Below are positions 26,201 through 38,500 of a stretch of DNA of 64,000 nucleotides, in pieces. This DNA is from Rhabdornis inornatus (Eukaryota; Chordata; Aves; Passeriformes; Rhabdornithidae). Position 1 is the stretch's first letter. Every line of letters begins with the position of its first letter. The position numbers were made by a program, and so were the translations under genes. The notes beneath the pieces are model-generated. The model ran no database searches. It was not told the origin of the DNA and saw nothing but the letters and a program-made list of their open reading frames with translations. The stretch is from the NCBI GenBank assembly GCA_013397075.1, contig VWZS01003646.1, positions 27,528 through 91,527 on the forward strand, read 5' to 3'.

Positions 26201-29200
26201 TCATCTGGGAAAACGTTTCGTGCAGTTTGAAAACATACATATATTTAATTTTTTCTAAGGGTAATGTGTGAAACAGTTGTTTTTCCTACTTAGGTTAATA
26301 ATTAACGAGATTGCCTTCAGCTCCAGTGTCTGTGGTTTTATTAGGGTTTCTGGTCTACTGAGAATGCCTTTTGCCTTTTCCCATGCCTTTCTAATTTACA
26401 CAGGGGTTGGTTATGAAATATTTTCCCTCCTCATTTTGTGAGTATGGGTGCATTCTGAAACCCTTGGCTTTTGCTGTGGGGAATGACACTGAGCTCCAGA
26501 GTGGGAGGGTGAGGGTGGAGTGTGGGAATCTACACTGTGCCCTTTACACTGTTCAGCAATACTCTTAAAAGGGTGTCCTCTCTTAAAATTAGAAGTCTTC
26601 CTCTTCACTGATTCTGATTTTCTGTTCCTTTGAGGCTGAACTGACTTCATGGAGTGGGGAACCAAAAGCATGTGGATGGTGTAGTTCAAATTTACATCTT
26701 ATGGTCAAGAAAAGTAGCATATTTTTGCACACATTAAGTATTGGCTTCTTAACTCCTGGGATGTGAAAGGATTAAGAGCTTAATGTCTGGCTTTCCAGTA
26801 TCCAAGCTTTGAGTAAGATATTTTTGAAGGAGAAACATGAGAATAAGGAGCAGCAGGCAGCATGAAGGAGTTCCTTCGCTGCTTCAGATATTTTAGAGCA
26901 AAGATGTACAAACGTCATATTAGGGTAGTTGGTATAAACTGCTGAATCTTGCAAAAAAACAAAAGATTCTTTTGCTTTTTTGTCTCCATGTACACATTGC
27001 CCAGGGGTGATTAAAGCTGTAATTTCCTGCAATGACTGCTGATTAGTATTTCACTCTGTGTCAAATTGTGTGCTAAGTGTTGGGATTTCATTAGTCCCAG
27101 CTCAGGTGCCATCTTTATATAATAACAGGCCCTTTAGAAGCATAAGGAAATAACATGCATTTACAAGGAGCTCCAAGCAAACCAAAACTGGACATCTTGC
27201 TGCAGCCAAAATTCAGGAATGGTTCTCTCCCAGCTTTTATTCTGTGCTAGAAATTTTCTATCGGTCGATGTACCATACTTCAGTTACATGTGGAAACATT
27301 TTATTCCAAGAGGTTTTTAAGGAAGTACTTGAATTCTGGAAGGTGCTGAATTCTATAAATGACAAAAGGAAAGTATTTCTGTGTTTCTCTATTTCTGTGC
27401 TTTTTTATGTGTATGTGCACTTTCCAAAATGTTTTATGTCCTGAAGTATTAGAAGTATTTTCTTCAATTTTCAGACTGATTGGACAAAACTGCATTTTAT
27501 TTCAGAAATATTGTTGTTTATCTGCTACTTTGCCATTTTCCTCCCCATGTGCTTAGGTGTGTAAGAACTAATTGCTTTTTAATTAATAGGAGTTTTAAGA
27601 TCTGCAGTTATTACTACACTAAGACTTTATCTGCTTAGAACTGTCATAATACCAATTATATAGAAATGTCAGTGTGAACCATGGAGTTGTTGATTTTGGA
27701 AAAGAGCTGCTGCTGCTGTTCCAGCCAGAGGAAAATGAGAATATGCTTAGAATGGATGTGACAGAAATACTGATGGAACCTGGAATTTTGCTAAAAGCTA
27801 CTAAGCCCACACAGATTCCTACATTGAACCAGCGGCTTTTTCTTCTTTCGTTTACAGCTGCCCTCTACTTCCTTTCCAGCTGTCAAGTCTGTGTTGTTAA
27901 GTTACCCCCATCACTCACAAGAGTTTGTGTGATGGGAAGTTTTGCATCACAGGAGCTGATCAGAAAAGGTCATGTGGGACCACTAGAACAGTGGTAATAA
28001 TAAAATTTCAACCTGAAGAGGAAAGCTTTCAGCTGTATAAAAATGTCCAGACCTTCATGATGTGTTTAACATCAGCGTTCAAAACCATTTTCCACTAAGC
28101 TGCTCTTCTCTATTGCTTCTCTATTGCTTTAGTCATTACCTGAAGTCATCACTTCAGGTAATGACTAAAGAACCTGCTGGGGATGTGTCCCAACTTCAAG
28201 TCAGCAGCAATTTTAAATGTTTGAAAGATTTCTGTGATCATTATTTATGTTAATGACAAATGTGATGCTATTAAATATTTCATTAAGGACTTTACACATA
28301 AGTTTTTTTAGAGAAAGTCCTTAGGGAAGGAGGCTTTTGTTTTACTTTTCAGGTTTGTAAGAACTCTTCAGTCTAAATAGCAGTACTACCCACAAATTAT
28401 TTTTTCCAAGAGAAATTAATAGCATTGCCAATTCCCTTTCATATTCCAAGAGACTCATTGTTCGTTTCCAGCCAGCAGTCTTTCTTACCATAACTTTTTG
28501 GATGTCACCTTTGAAAAAAATTCTTTTGATTTATATCAAGTACAATTAATCTACTTTCTTGTTACCTTTGAAATGTCCCTTATTGTGTATTCTGTGTTGG
28601 CAGCTAAGCATTTACTGAGAAAAAGCCCCCCAAATTTGTATGTAAAGTTGATCAAAATATTGAAGATACATTTTAGATAATACTTAATAAACATATGCAC
28701 TTTAAAAAATTTTAATAGCTTTTTGCATTACTGTGACTTACGATCTGCAGATGTTGGAGTTGAGTAAGAAGAATAATATTTGCATATGCATATATTTCAG
28801 ATTTCTCTGAACCCAGGGACAGTTATGAGTATTGCCAACCCTTTCATGCTCACATGAAAAGTTCCTCAAGGAAAGCCCTGATCTCCCTTTCTTTGGAAGG
28901 TCTGGGCAATGCTGTCATTTATCCAGAATCAGTGGGAGAACTGGGCATGCCTTGCTCATCCAGTCCTGACGGTCCCATGGTAGGAATCCATGGGATACCA
29001 TGGAACTTCCTCTTGCAGGAAGGTGGAGCTTGGCTATTTATCAAAACATTGGGATTTCACATTGCAAAGAGGAAAGTTCAGAGAGTTCCATTGAAAAATC
29101 TCTTCAGTAATCAACAAGGAGGTTCTGGAGCAAGCAGCCAAAAAGAATTTCAGATGTCTGGAGACCTTTGGGTGTCAGCAGAAATTATGGGGAAATTTAC

Positions 29201-29508
29201 CACCTATCAGAGTTGTAATAAAGACAGTTGTTTCTCCATCTTGTTTATCTTGTTTCCTATTAGAATAACTTTTAGCAAAATAAATTTAATCTTAGGTCTT
29301 TGCCAGTACAGACTTAATGTCTCCACTGTGGAGGTTCCCTGACATAGAGTGCAGTCTCTTGGGATTTCACACCTACTGTGCTGATTTTTCTTTTAGAAGA
29401 GAGTGAAGTTCCTGGTAATCCTAAGAGCGTTTACTTCTTTCCAGCATTCAGGTCCCATGCATTAGGTTGTTCATTTTTTAATGCTGCTGTATGAAGTGGA
29501 TTTTTGAG

Positions 29509-29554
<46 letters not shown>

Positions 29555-32500
29555 TAATAATAGTAGTAGTAGTAGTAGTAACGTGTTCGCTCTACTTGAA
29601 TCTGCAAGTGAGGTGATGGAAGTTGAACTTAATTATTTTCTCATCTATTCATTAATATTTCCTGAATCTTTCTTAGGCAAGTGAGGTTCTGTAAAAAGTC
29701 CAGTGAAAGGCAGATTTGCTTTGTTAGGGAGTGAAACACATTAATAAAGTATTAGGTCTTGTTCTTTAATTGACAAGGGTGTGAAGGCCTATCTCAGACA
29801 TCTTCCTTACTCACTCCTGATGTGATTCACACTAATGAACATGCTTATTATTTTCAGTGTTATGTTTTAGTGACAGAAATATCAATCTTCCAAGTAGCTT
29901 CTAGTTAAAAATGCTTGTTTCCAGATGCATTCCTTCCTTATTTACTTATGGTTCTGTGGGGATTTTTTAAAATAAAAACAATGGAAGATACTTCACTGTT
30001 CCTTCCTGCTGAATCTTCCTAGTGCTGACAAACATGAAATACAGTATTTGTGACAATGTGCTTTTCCCTTCTGCAGGCTAGGTGCCGGAGACTGGCACTG
30101 CACCCCTGTTGGATTTCTCACAGGAACAGTATTTTGGTATTGGGAGCTTTGATTTAAAATTTCAGTCTGTGCTTTCTCACTAAAAAACCTCAAATTTTAA
30201 TATTCTTCCAGATAGCTTGCAATGAACATTCTGACATGTGTAGTTGCCTTTTTACTTTTCTTCATGCCTCACTTTTTCATGTTAACTGGGAAGAGGTGAA
30301 ATTTTGAAGGGCAGGAGTTGTGACAAAATTCAGCTAGAAATTGGATCCTTACATGAGTACCAAAATATTTTAATGTTTTGTCCTGAGTGACAGTAGGTGG
30401 TGTTTGGGGTGTTAAATATTTATGTTTCAAGTTTTTAGCTAGTGGGTCTTACACACAGAGGATATGTGGCAGACAGAATATTCCACATCTGTTTACAGCA
30501 GGTATTTTATACCTTCATCTGAATCATTTGTTTGGCCAGAGGCACAGGAAGAAAACTAAAATATATGGATACTGAACCAAGACTAGAAATCTCAACATTG
30601 CAACTCCTTGTCTCAGGCTCCTGAGAACTAGACCTTTTTAATTACAGGTAGAATAAGAATTTTGAAAAAGAATTAATAGAAAAAATCCCAAGAACCATAA
30701 TAGTTGAATAGTCCCATTTGAGATACAAAATATACACTTTTATGACAGAATAGAAATGTTGCAGCATAGTTAAATATTGAAGTCCATGGCTTGATTTTTT
30801 TTTTCTTGATGCCAGGAAAAAAGTACTCCTCATTAAATTTCATTATATTAAGAATTTGAATTGTTGATGAAGGTTGGCATTCTTCATGTCACTGTGCACA
30901 TTGAATATAATTTTCTGAAGTTAAAAAATGAAACTCTGTAACACATGTGTTGAAGATCACTTTCTTTCACCAAAGCAGTTACCCTTTCTAGAGCAACAAA
31001 TGATTTATAACTTATGTTCAACATATGTCCTTTCTGGCAAAATTCTTCCATCAGCAGTGCTGGCAGAGGAACAAATGAAGAAACACCTAAGAATAAGACA
31101 AGCAAACTGGTATGGAAAAGATGATTCATTCGTAAGTGACAGTTTTTAAGGTCTGATCGACCATTATAATAATATAATGTGTGAAACAAGTCCACAACTT
31201 CATTTGAAGCTACAAGGTATCTTCAAAATGGCATCAAATTTTATTGCATTTGCTTCCCACATGTAAAATTTACTGTGTAACTACAGATGTTTGTGTGAGC
31301 AGCTGAACTTTACCATTAACCAGAACATGCTTGCCTTCACTTTTTATTTTAAAATCTTGTATTTTCCTCATAGTATAGAAGAACAGCCACTAATCAGTCT
31401 CTTTACCTTTGGGCTTCATATTGGATAAACTGAACAGGTTTATCTGAACAAGATTATTTTAACTGAACAAGATTTTTCAAATGGGTGCACTTCTTATGAA
31501 TAATACATTAGATTGCGGTAATATTTTAAAATATTAATATTATTATAAAGCATATTTCTGAATAGATACCATGCTGCAGGCTTATGCTGATAAAAGTTGC
31601 TTGGTTACAGAATCTGAACATTAAATTAATGCATTTTCTCTTTATTAAGGCATGGGTAGGCTCCTATGCATAGGTGGTTTCCAGAGCATGTATTTCCATT
31701 TCATAGAATATAGTAAGCAACAGATGTATTGGTATCACTCCTTGTTGTACCTGGCTCATTCATATTCTCTTAAAAAACATGCTTTGGTGTCTATTCTTTA
31801 TATTATTATATTATATTATATTGTTATATTTTTTGATCTTTTCTTTCTATTGAACACACCCTCTAAACTGAGCGTTTCACTGCTACTTTTGACGGAGTTT
31901 ATACACAATAATTTTGTGTCTTATGGGAAGGTAGTGGAACTCAGGTACAATTCACAGCTCCAGTTTGAGTTTCAAGTTTAATTTCCTCTGATGGAATTCC
32001 AAGCTTTTTAATGCAAAATATCTTCGGCCAGGATATTCCTGTGAGTCACCAGCCATTAGACAGAGAAATACATGGTTTGAATTTCTACTCCTGCTGTGAT
32101 TCCTTCGTGATATNNNNNNNNNNNNNNNNNNNNNNNNNNNNAGACTGGTCCTACAAAAAATTGTATCTCAGAGAATTGCTGCTGTAAAAATACAGTACTG
32201 TCCAGCAGAACTGTTTATTTCCTGAATAGGAATTGCTGAGTGAGCTGGGATGTCATGATTGTCAGACCTGCTGAATGCAAGTTTTGGGAATTTGAAGATG
32301 TGTAGTAAGTCATTATTTGATTTCACTGTAGAGGGCATTCACCCTTGGAGAACTTAACTCCATCTGAGCGTGTGGAGCAAGGACAGGATTTTCTTTTTAT
32401 AATATATTTATTTTACAAGAAGTGCCATTTTTATGGCCTCATGATCACAGGGGAAGATCAGAGTATAACTTTGAAGACTATTTTGTACTAATAATCAAGA

Positions 32501-35500
32501 AATACTAAAGTTCACAGGCTTTACTGAGTATTTAATTTTTTCACTCTTCTTTTATCATCAGCCATTTCTGTACTTGTGTACTTGGTTGACTTTATTTAAA
32601 GTGAAAAACCCAGCTGAAATTAACTACCAATGTGTATAAGTAACTGCAAAAGTCTTTCCTAGACTGATACCTGAGTGACCCTTACCAAAGAGAGGGAGCA
32701 GAACATTTATTTCTGTTTGAGCTTTCATTCTAAGAGCCCAGGAAGCTCAGTATAACATCTCACTAGGAAGACTATTTTTTTGCTTTCCAAGTCAAAGCTC
32801 TTTTTTTTTCAAGGTGAAAGTATCAAGTTACAGAAAGCAAGGATTGTCCCATTTACATCTTGGTTGTGGGACCAGCTGTACCTTAACGAAAGTGTGTGGA
32901 AGAGAGTGTGTTATCCACATATTGGTGTTGGAGCCTGGTTTTGGTAGGGAAAAAAGAGGAGGATGGAACAGCAGCTGGAGCAGCCATAACCCTGCTGTTG
33001 TGCCTTCTTTCATGTGACTGAGTCTGAGTAAAAGCTTTGCATTTTCTTCTTTTTTTCACTCTTCACTCTTTTTAAGAGTTTCCATAAGTATGTGTAATCT
33101 GGCGTGGAGCAACAAGCTGTTCATTTCTAGAAAATTTCAGTTAATTGTTGATCCCAGTTTGTGTTGACTCATAACGTTAAAAAAAAATTATCTTTATACA
33201 GGTTCAGTGTTAATGAACTAACTATTCACAGGAATTCTGCCAGAAGTATATTTTCATACAGTTTCTATGCTTTATTTAGTGTACTGCATACAGCTTGGAC
33301 TGGTTGTATTGTCTCATGGTTTTCTTCTGAAAATAAGTGGTGGTGGTTTTGCCAATTAGTGCTCTGTAGGTAGCACTATTTTGCAGCAGGCATTCCAGCA
33401 GGAATGATGATTCTGTGGCACTCTCTGGCATGGATCTTGATCAATGTGGAATTAAAAATGTGTGGGTGCTGTGGTCTGTAGCTCCCTCCCATAAATCACC
33501 ATGAAGTAGGTTAGGAGCAAGAAAACCAGTTTCCAGTCCTTGTTTGCTTAATCTGATCTTCTCTTTTGTTTGTTTGTTGGTAAAATTCTTTTGCTTACTG
33601 TGGATTTTACTGGATATGTGGTCAGTGCTCAAGAGCAGTGTTGTGTCCTGCTGCCTTTCAGTTAGTTGCATTTTTTTAAAAGAAATAAATTGAACTATAA
33701 ACCTCATGAAAACCATTACCTTCAGTGGAAGGTGTCATGCAACTTCTGCAAGCAGTGATACAGCTTAAATTTCCATGGAATTTTCTTAATGTAGGTATCT
33801 ACTGGATTAAAAAACAATTCCTTCTACAGCTACTAGTACAATGCCTTGTGCAACACAGTGATCTTTCCTTTTTTTCCCCCCCAGATTACAGGACAGGCCC
33901 GTGCTTCACCCAGGTGAACAAGCAGATGTGCCAGGGCCAGCTGACAGGGATTGTGTGCACCAAGTCCCTGTGCTGTGCCACCGTGGGGAGGGCCTGGGGC
34001 CACCCCTGTGAGATGTGCCCTGCCCAGCCCCAGCCCTGCCGCCGCGGCTTCATCCCAAATATCCGCACTGGGGCCTGCCAAGGTGAGCTCCGACTGGAAT
34101 TCTGAATGTGGCAACTCTTGACAATCACCCTGAAAAACCTTGCAGTGCCCTCAGAAAGTCACTCTTTTCCTTCTGTGTGTGGTCTGTGTTTCGTGATGAA
34201 ATGCGGGTGTGCTTTGCTGCTTCCAGATTTTTGCTGCTGGACCTCGGGGACAAAACTTAAGTGCCTGGAAAAAAGTGAATATTAATCAATACCAAGGAAA
34301 AATATTTGATGTTGTTTTTCCTTATGTGTCAGAGCTAGGCCTCTGCCTGCATGCAGCAGTTTATGTTTTGCCATTTGTCTTGAAGTGATTAATATGTTTT
34401 AGACACTCTTTTCATAACAGTGTCAGGAGCAGAAACAGTGCACTACAGAAGGGGTGCATGTTGCAATCTCCAAGTCAAGCTCCATTGTATGACTTGGCCA
34501 CATACAATGGGTCCTTGAAACTGCTCTGCCAGGCTGACCCTGACATAGCTTCTGGGGCTTCATTTGAATTATGTGAGAGATCAGTGGTGCTCTTTAGCAC
34601 CCATGCCCACAGTAATTGTGTTTTCTTTTTCTGGCAGTATATTCCCTGTGGCAAATAGTTTTTAAGTTACCCGTTTAACCACGTTGCTAAATTCCACTGG
34701 GGAGCATGGAAACAATGTGGTAGTCTACTTTGTGTGATGGGTAAACAAAGGAAGTTTGAACAGCTGTAATTTTTGCTACATTTTTGACATATAATTGCTA
34801 AATAGGAAGTTCAGATTGTATTTATGTCAACTGGGCTTAGCACGCAGCATTATAAGGTGATGGCAAGGGGAAAATGAAAAATGCATGGCCTTTCTTTGGG
34901 GAAACTGGAGAGACAGGATTTCTTCATTTCACAGAATCTTTGCCTTCCAGCAGTTGAGATATTTCCTTTTAGGCTCTGAGTAGTGGTAACTCCTCCTGAC
35001 CTGAGCTCTGTGGTGTGAGCAGGTTGGTAGCACCATGTCTGCTCTGTTGTGAATTACCAGCCCACTTTGATGCAGGAAGGGACTGGATGTGGCACTTTTT
35101 GCCTTTCCAAACTCCACATCGTGGTACAGAGCCTGTTGAAATAAGATCACAGAGTCTCAGAATGGTTGGGGTTGAAGGGACCTCTGGACATCATCCAGTC
35201 CAGCCCCCTGCCAGGGCAGAGTCACCCAGAGCAGGTGACACAGGAGTGTATCCGTGTGGGGTTGAAAAGCCTCCAGACCTCCCTGGGCAGCCTGTTCTGG
35301 TGCTCTGCCATCCTCCGTAGAAAGCTCAGAAGAAACCAAATGTTTTTTCTCTGAGGGTTTTAGAAGCCAACAGAGGTGAAAAAACCTGCTTTTCAGTGCT
35401 TTTCTTTCTGTTGAGGACGTCAGATTTACAGAGACATTGATATAAGGAGCAAAAAACCGCTTTGGTATTCAGTAAACTTACATTCATCGTGTATCATTTA

Positions 35501-38500
35501 GACCAGGCCCACTCAGTCCATACTTCTGGTGTTTGGCATTTTGGAAGTGAATGCTTACACCAGTAGATAGACAGGTTTGGGAGTTGGTATGAACAACTCA
35601 AAATCAGTGGAACTTGAAAGCCTTGCTGTTGGAAAACAGGTCATAATGTCAATATGTATTAGATACCCAAATTTGACAAGATATAACTTCTAAATAGGAA
35701 GTTGCTCCTACTCTGCAAAGGATTTGCATGATTCAACCTTAAACGGGTCTTTAGCACCTTTTGAGGGTTAATTATGTTTTCTGGGTAATGTTCTTGTATA
35801 GAACATTGTAGTAGTACTGTTAACTCCATTATTACCATGAACAGGTTTAAAAACATATAAGAGAACCAAAACCAATCAAAATTCAAATTATTTGGTTGTG
35901 TTTCTTTTTTTCTTTTTTTTTTCCCCCAGAAGTTTCTATTCAGTCATGTCTTAAAGAGCAGTTGTGGCTGTTCAGACATCCCTCATTCCAAGAATTCAGG
36001 CAGGAGGAACTTCAAGTGTTCTGCCTGAATGAACTTTATTGCCGCTGCTACATGGCCTTAGGAGCAGCATAATGGCAGAAATCCTGTGTTGGATGTTCTC
36101 TCAGTTCCTCTCTGCATTCCTCAGCAGTCCCATTTCCCACCTACACCCTTTCCCTGCAGACAATTTTCTGCCCTAAGGAGAGAAGAGCAGTCATGGCTGA
36201 GTAGATTTTGAAAATAGGAAGGTTCTTCCTGCCGCTTTTGCTGGCATGGTTATGTGCATATAGCCATGACAGGAGATAAAATCCAAGAAAATCTGTTCTG
36301 TAGTAGGAATGCACTGTCTAAATGTTAAAGGCCCTGATAACTGGACAAGAGAGAGAAGGCAGATGAAGCTTCAGTTTCACAATGAAGAGTGATGATTTCT
36401 TTTTGTAATCTAGTGCTTGGTATTAATGTGTCTGAGTTGCTGGAAATACTGGTGTTGTCTAGGATCACTTACTCGTGTTGTGAAAATAATTATTAAAACA
36501 GGGAAAAAGTAGCGTGGTATTATTTCTGTTGTGTGCAGTATTTCTGATTTCTAGGGTGCAGAGGAAGAACCAAGAGTTTTCCATTGTATCCATGAACCTT
36601 TTCATTTCCACATGCCAGATCAGTTACAAAGAAACACCCCCTACATATTCCAGGCAGAATTAAAAAGAGAATTTTTAATTTGGATAATTTCTGTCACTCC
36701 AAAGTTTGTGTCTAACATCTGAGTGGATTTATTTTTCCTGAGCTTTTTGGTGTTTCAGAGTTTTTTTTGAGAAACAGCCACAGATCAGAAAGGGAAGGTG
36801 CATGTTTAAAGTTAGCTGTGCAAATCCCACAGGCATTTTGCAGAGAAAACTCTGCAAAATCTCAAAATCTTTTTTCCTTTACCAAATATTAGTCTATGAA
36901 CACATGGAAACATTCTACTTAATCTGTAACATATTGAACTTCTGTATATAGAACTCTTATCTACAGAGTTATTAATCAAATTTGCTGTTTATGGTAAAAA
37001 GTTTCTTGTGTTAGTATGATTGAGGTTTAAAAGTGTAAGTGGATAATTAACAATCCTGAAACTCCTGTGTGATTTAGCTAAACTGTTGAAGATACTAAAA
37101 AACAAAAACAACTTCATTTCAATTTGCTTGTATTTAAAAAAAAATCATATATCCTAGAACAGCATTTAGGAAGCAATTGATAAAATATTCTCTTTTAGTA
37201 AAAAACTTATGTTCTTCTTGACTTTTCTTTGTCCCAAAACACAATAATGTATTAAAACAAACTTGGGTTTTCAGCAAAAGGCAATACGGACCAAAAAAAA
37301 AGCATCAGTCTTCTAGCATGTATATATTTTCAAGCTAGGATTAAAGTTGAATATGCTTCATTTCTTCACACTTAAATACGATGTGAGTACCTTAAATATG
37401 ACATAAATATGATGCATTTCATCACTGGGATTGGCTCTTCAGCCTTCAGCAAAGCTCAACATGAATTTGCCTTCTTAAAAGAACTGAAAGAAATTAATGG
37501 AAACAAATAGAGCTTAAAATTTTGTTCACCTCAGGCCTCCAGTGATAATACTTCTGTTTCTGGGAGGGGTTCTTTGCCTGCTGCTGCTGCCATTAATTCA
37601 CTATTCCTTGACATACTTGACTTCTAAAACTGTGTCAGACACACTGTGGACTTTTAACAACTGATCTGCTGAGCGAGGAAACTTAATTTAAGTGTTTATG
37701 AGGGACAAAAGGCACAGGCACACTGTGTGTGATAAACGCATTTTGAGGCCCCAGGGTCAGAAGACAAGCACCACATGTTTTACTCAGTAGGGAGCCCCTG
37801 GGTGGGCTGTGTATCAATAAATGCTGGAACCATCTTCTTTCTAGATGTTGCTAAGTCATGTCAAGGTTCACAGCATCACAGAATAATTAGGGTTTGAAGG
37901 AATCTCTGGAAAGTACCCAGTCCAGCCCCCCACTCCTTAAAATACTTCAGACATGAAGTGGTTGCTTTCCAAGTAAACTAGCAGCAAGCGCTGGTTATTT
38001 AGGGGGAAAAAAATTGAAATGAAAAAAAAAAAAAGAAATTAAGAAAGTCTATGCCTCTGATAAAGTCCTTAATTCATTTGCAGTTTAAGTGTTGTGTTTT
38101 GGACATGGTAGTATGCTGGCTAAATCAGCATGGATTCGGGAGCTAAAAACCCCAAAACCTGCAAAAAGTGCTTCCCTTCTTCCTGGACTATGAGAAATTA
38201 TATGGAAATGCCTACATGGAAAAGGAGGTGACTGGACAAGGCAAATACCATAGGTTTACCTATAGAACGAGCACCAGGAGGAATAAAAACTGAGGAAGGC
38301 CTGTAAACCACAAACTCGGGTGCAGCTTCAGTGCCTTGTAAGGGCTTTGATCATCCACCTGAAAAAGAGTTCCATATTCTTGCCAGATGTTACCTGGAGG
38401 CACCATACAGCTGGAACAAACAGGTCCAGAAGATTGCTGAAACACCTGGATGGTAATTTCATGGTGCAGGTACTAGGGGAGCCAACCAGGAGAAATTGGA

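Larger units (their letters stand above)
18404..33884 (+). other. FBN2: FBN2 intron 5 (about 15.5 kb)
   Basis: Largest intron in the window, between EGF3 and hybrid domain 1. It contains a CR1 3' end (21.7-22.0 kb), a perfect inverted repeat (28.1 kb), an AAT/TAG microsatellite (29.5 kb), an AT microsatellite (about 31.8 kb) and a 28-N gap (32.1 kb). Open frames inside it, such as 28854-29342, are unrecognised and no longer than expected by chance. Long early introns often hold enhancers, but nothing here demonstrates one. Confidence 0.88.

Noticed and set aside
28854..29342. 162-codon open frame in intron 5
   Set aside because: No recognisable domain. With six frames over 64 kb, an open frame of this size is expected about once by chance. 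No splice-compatible relation to FBN2.
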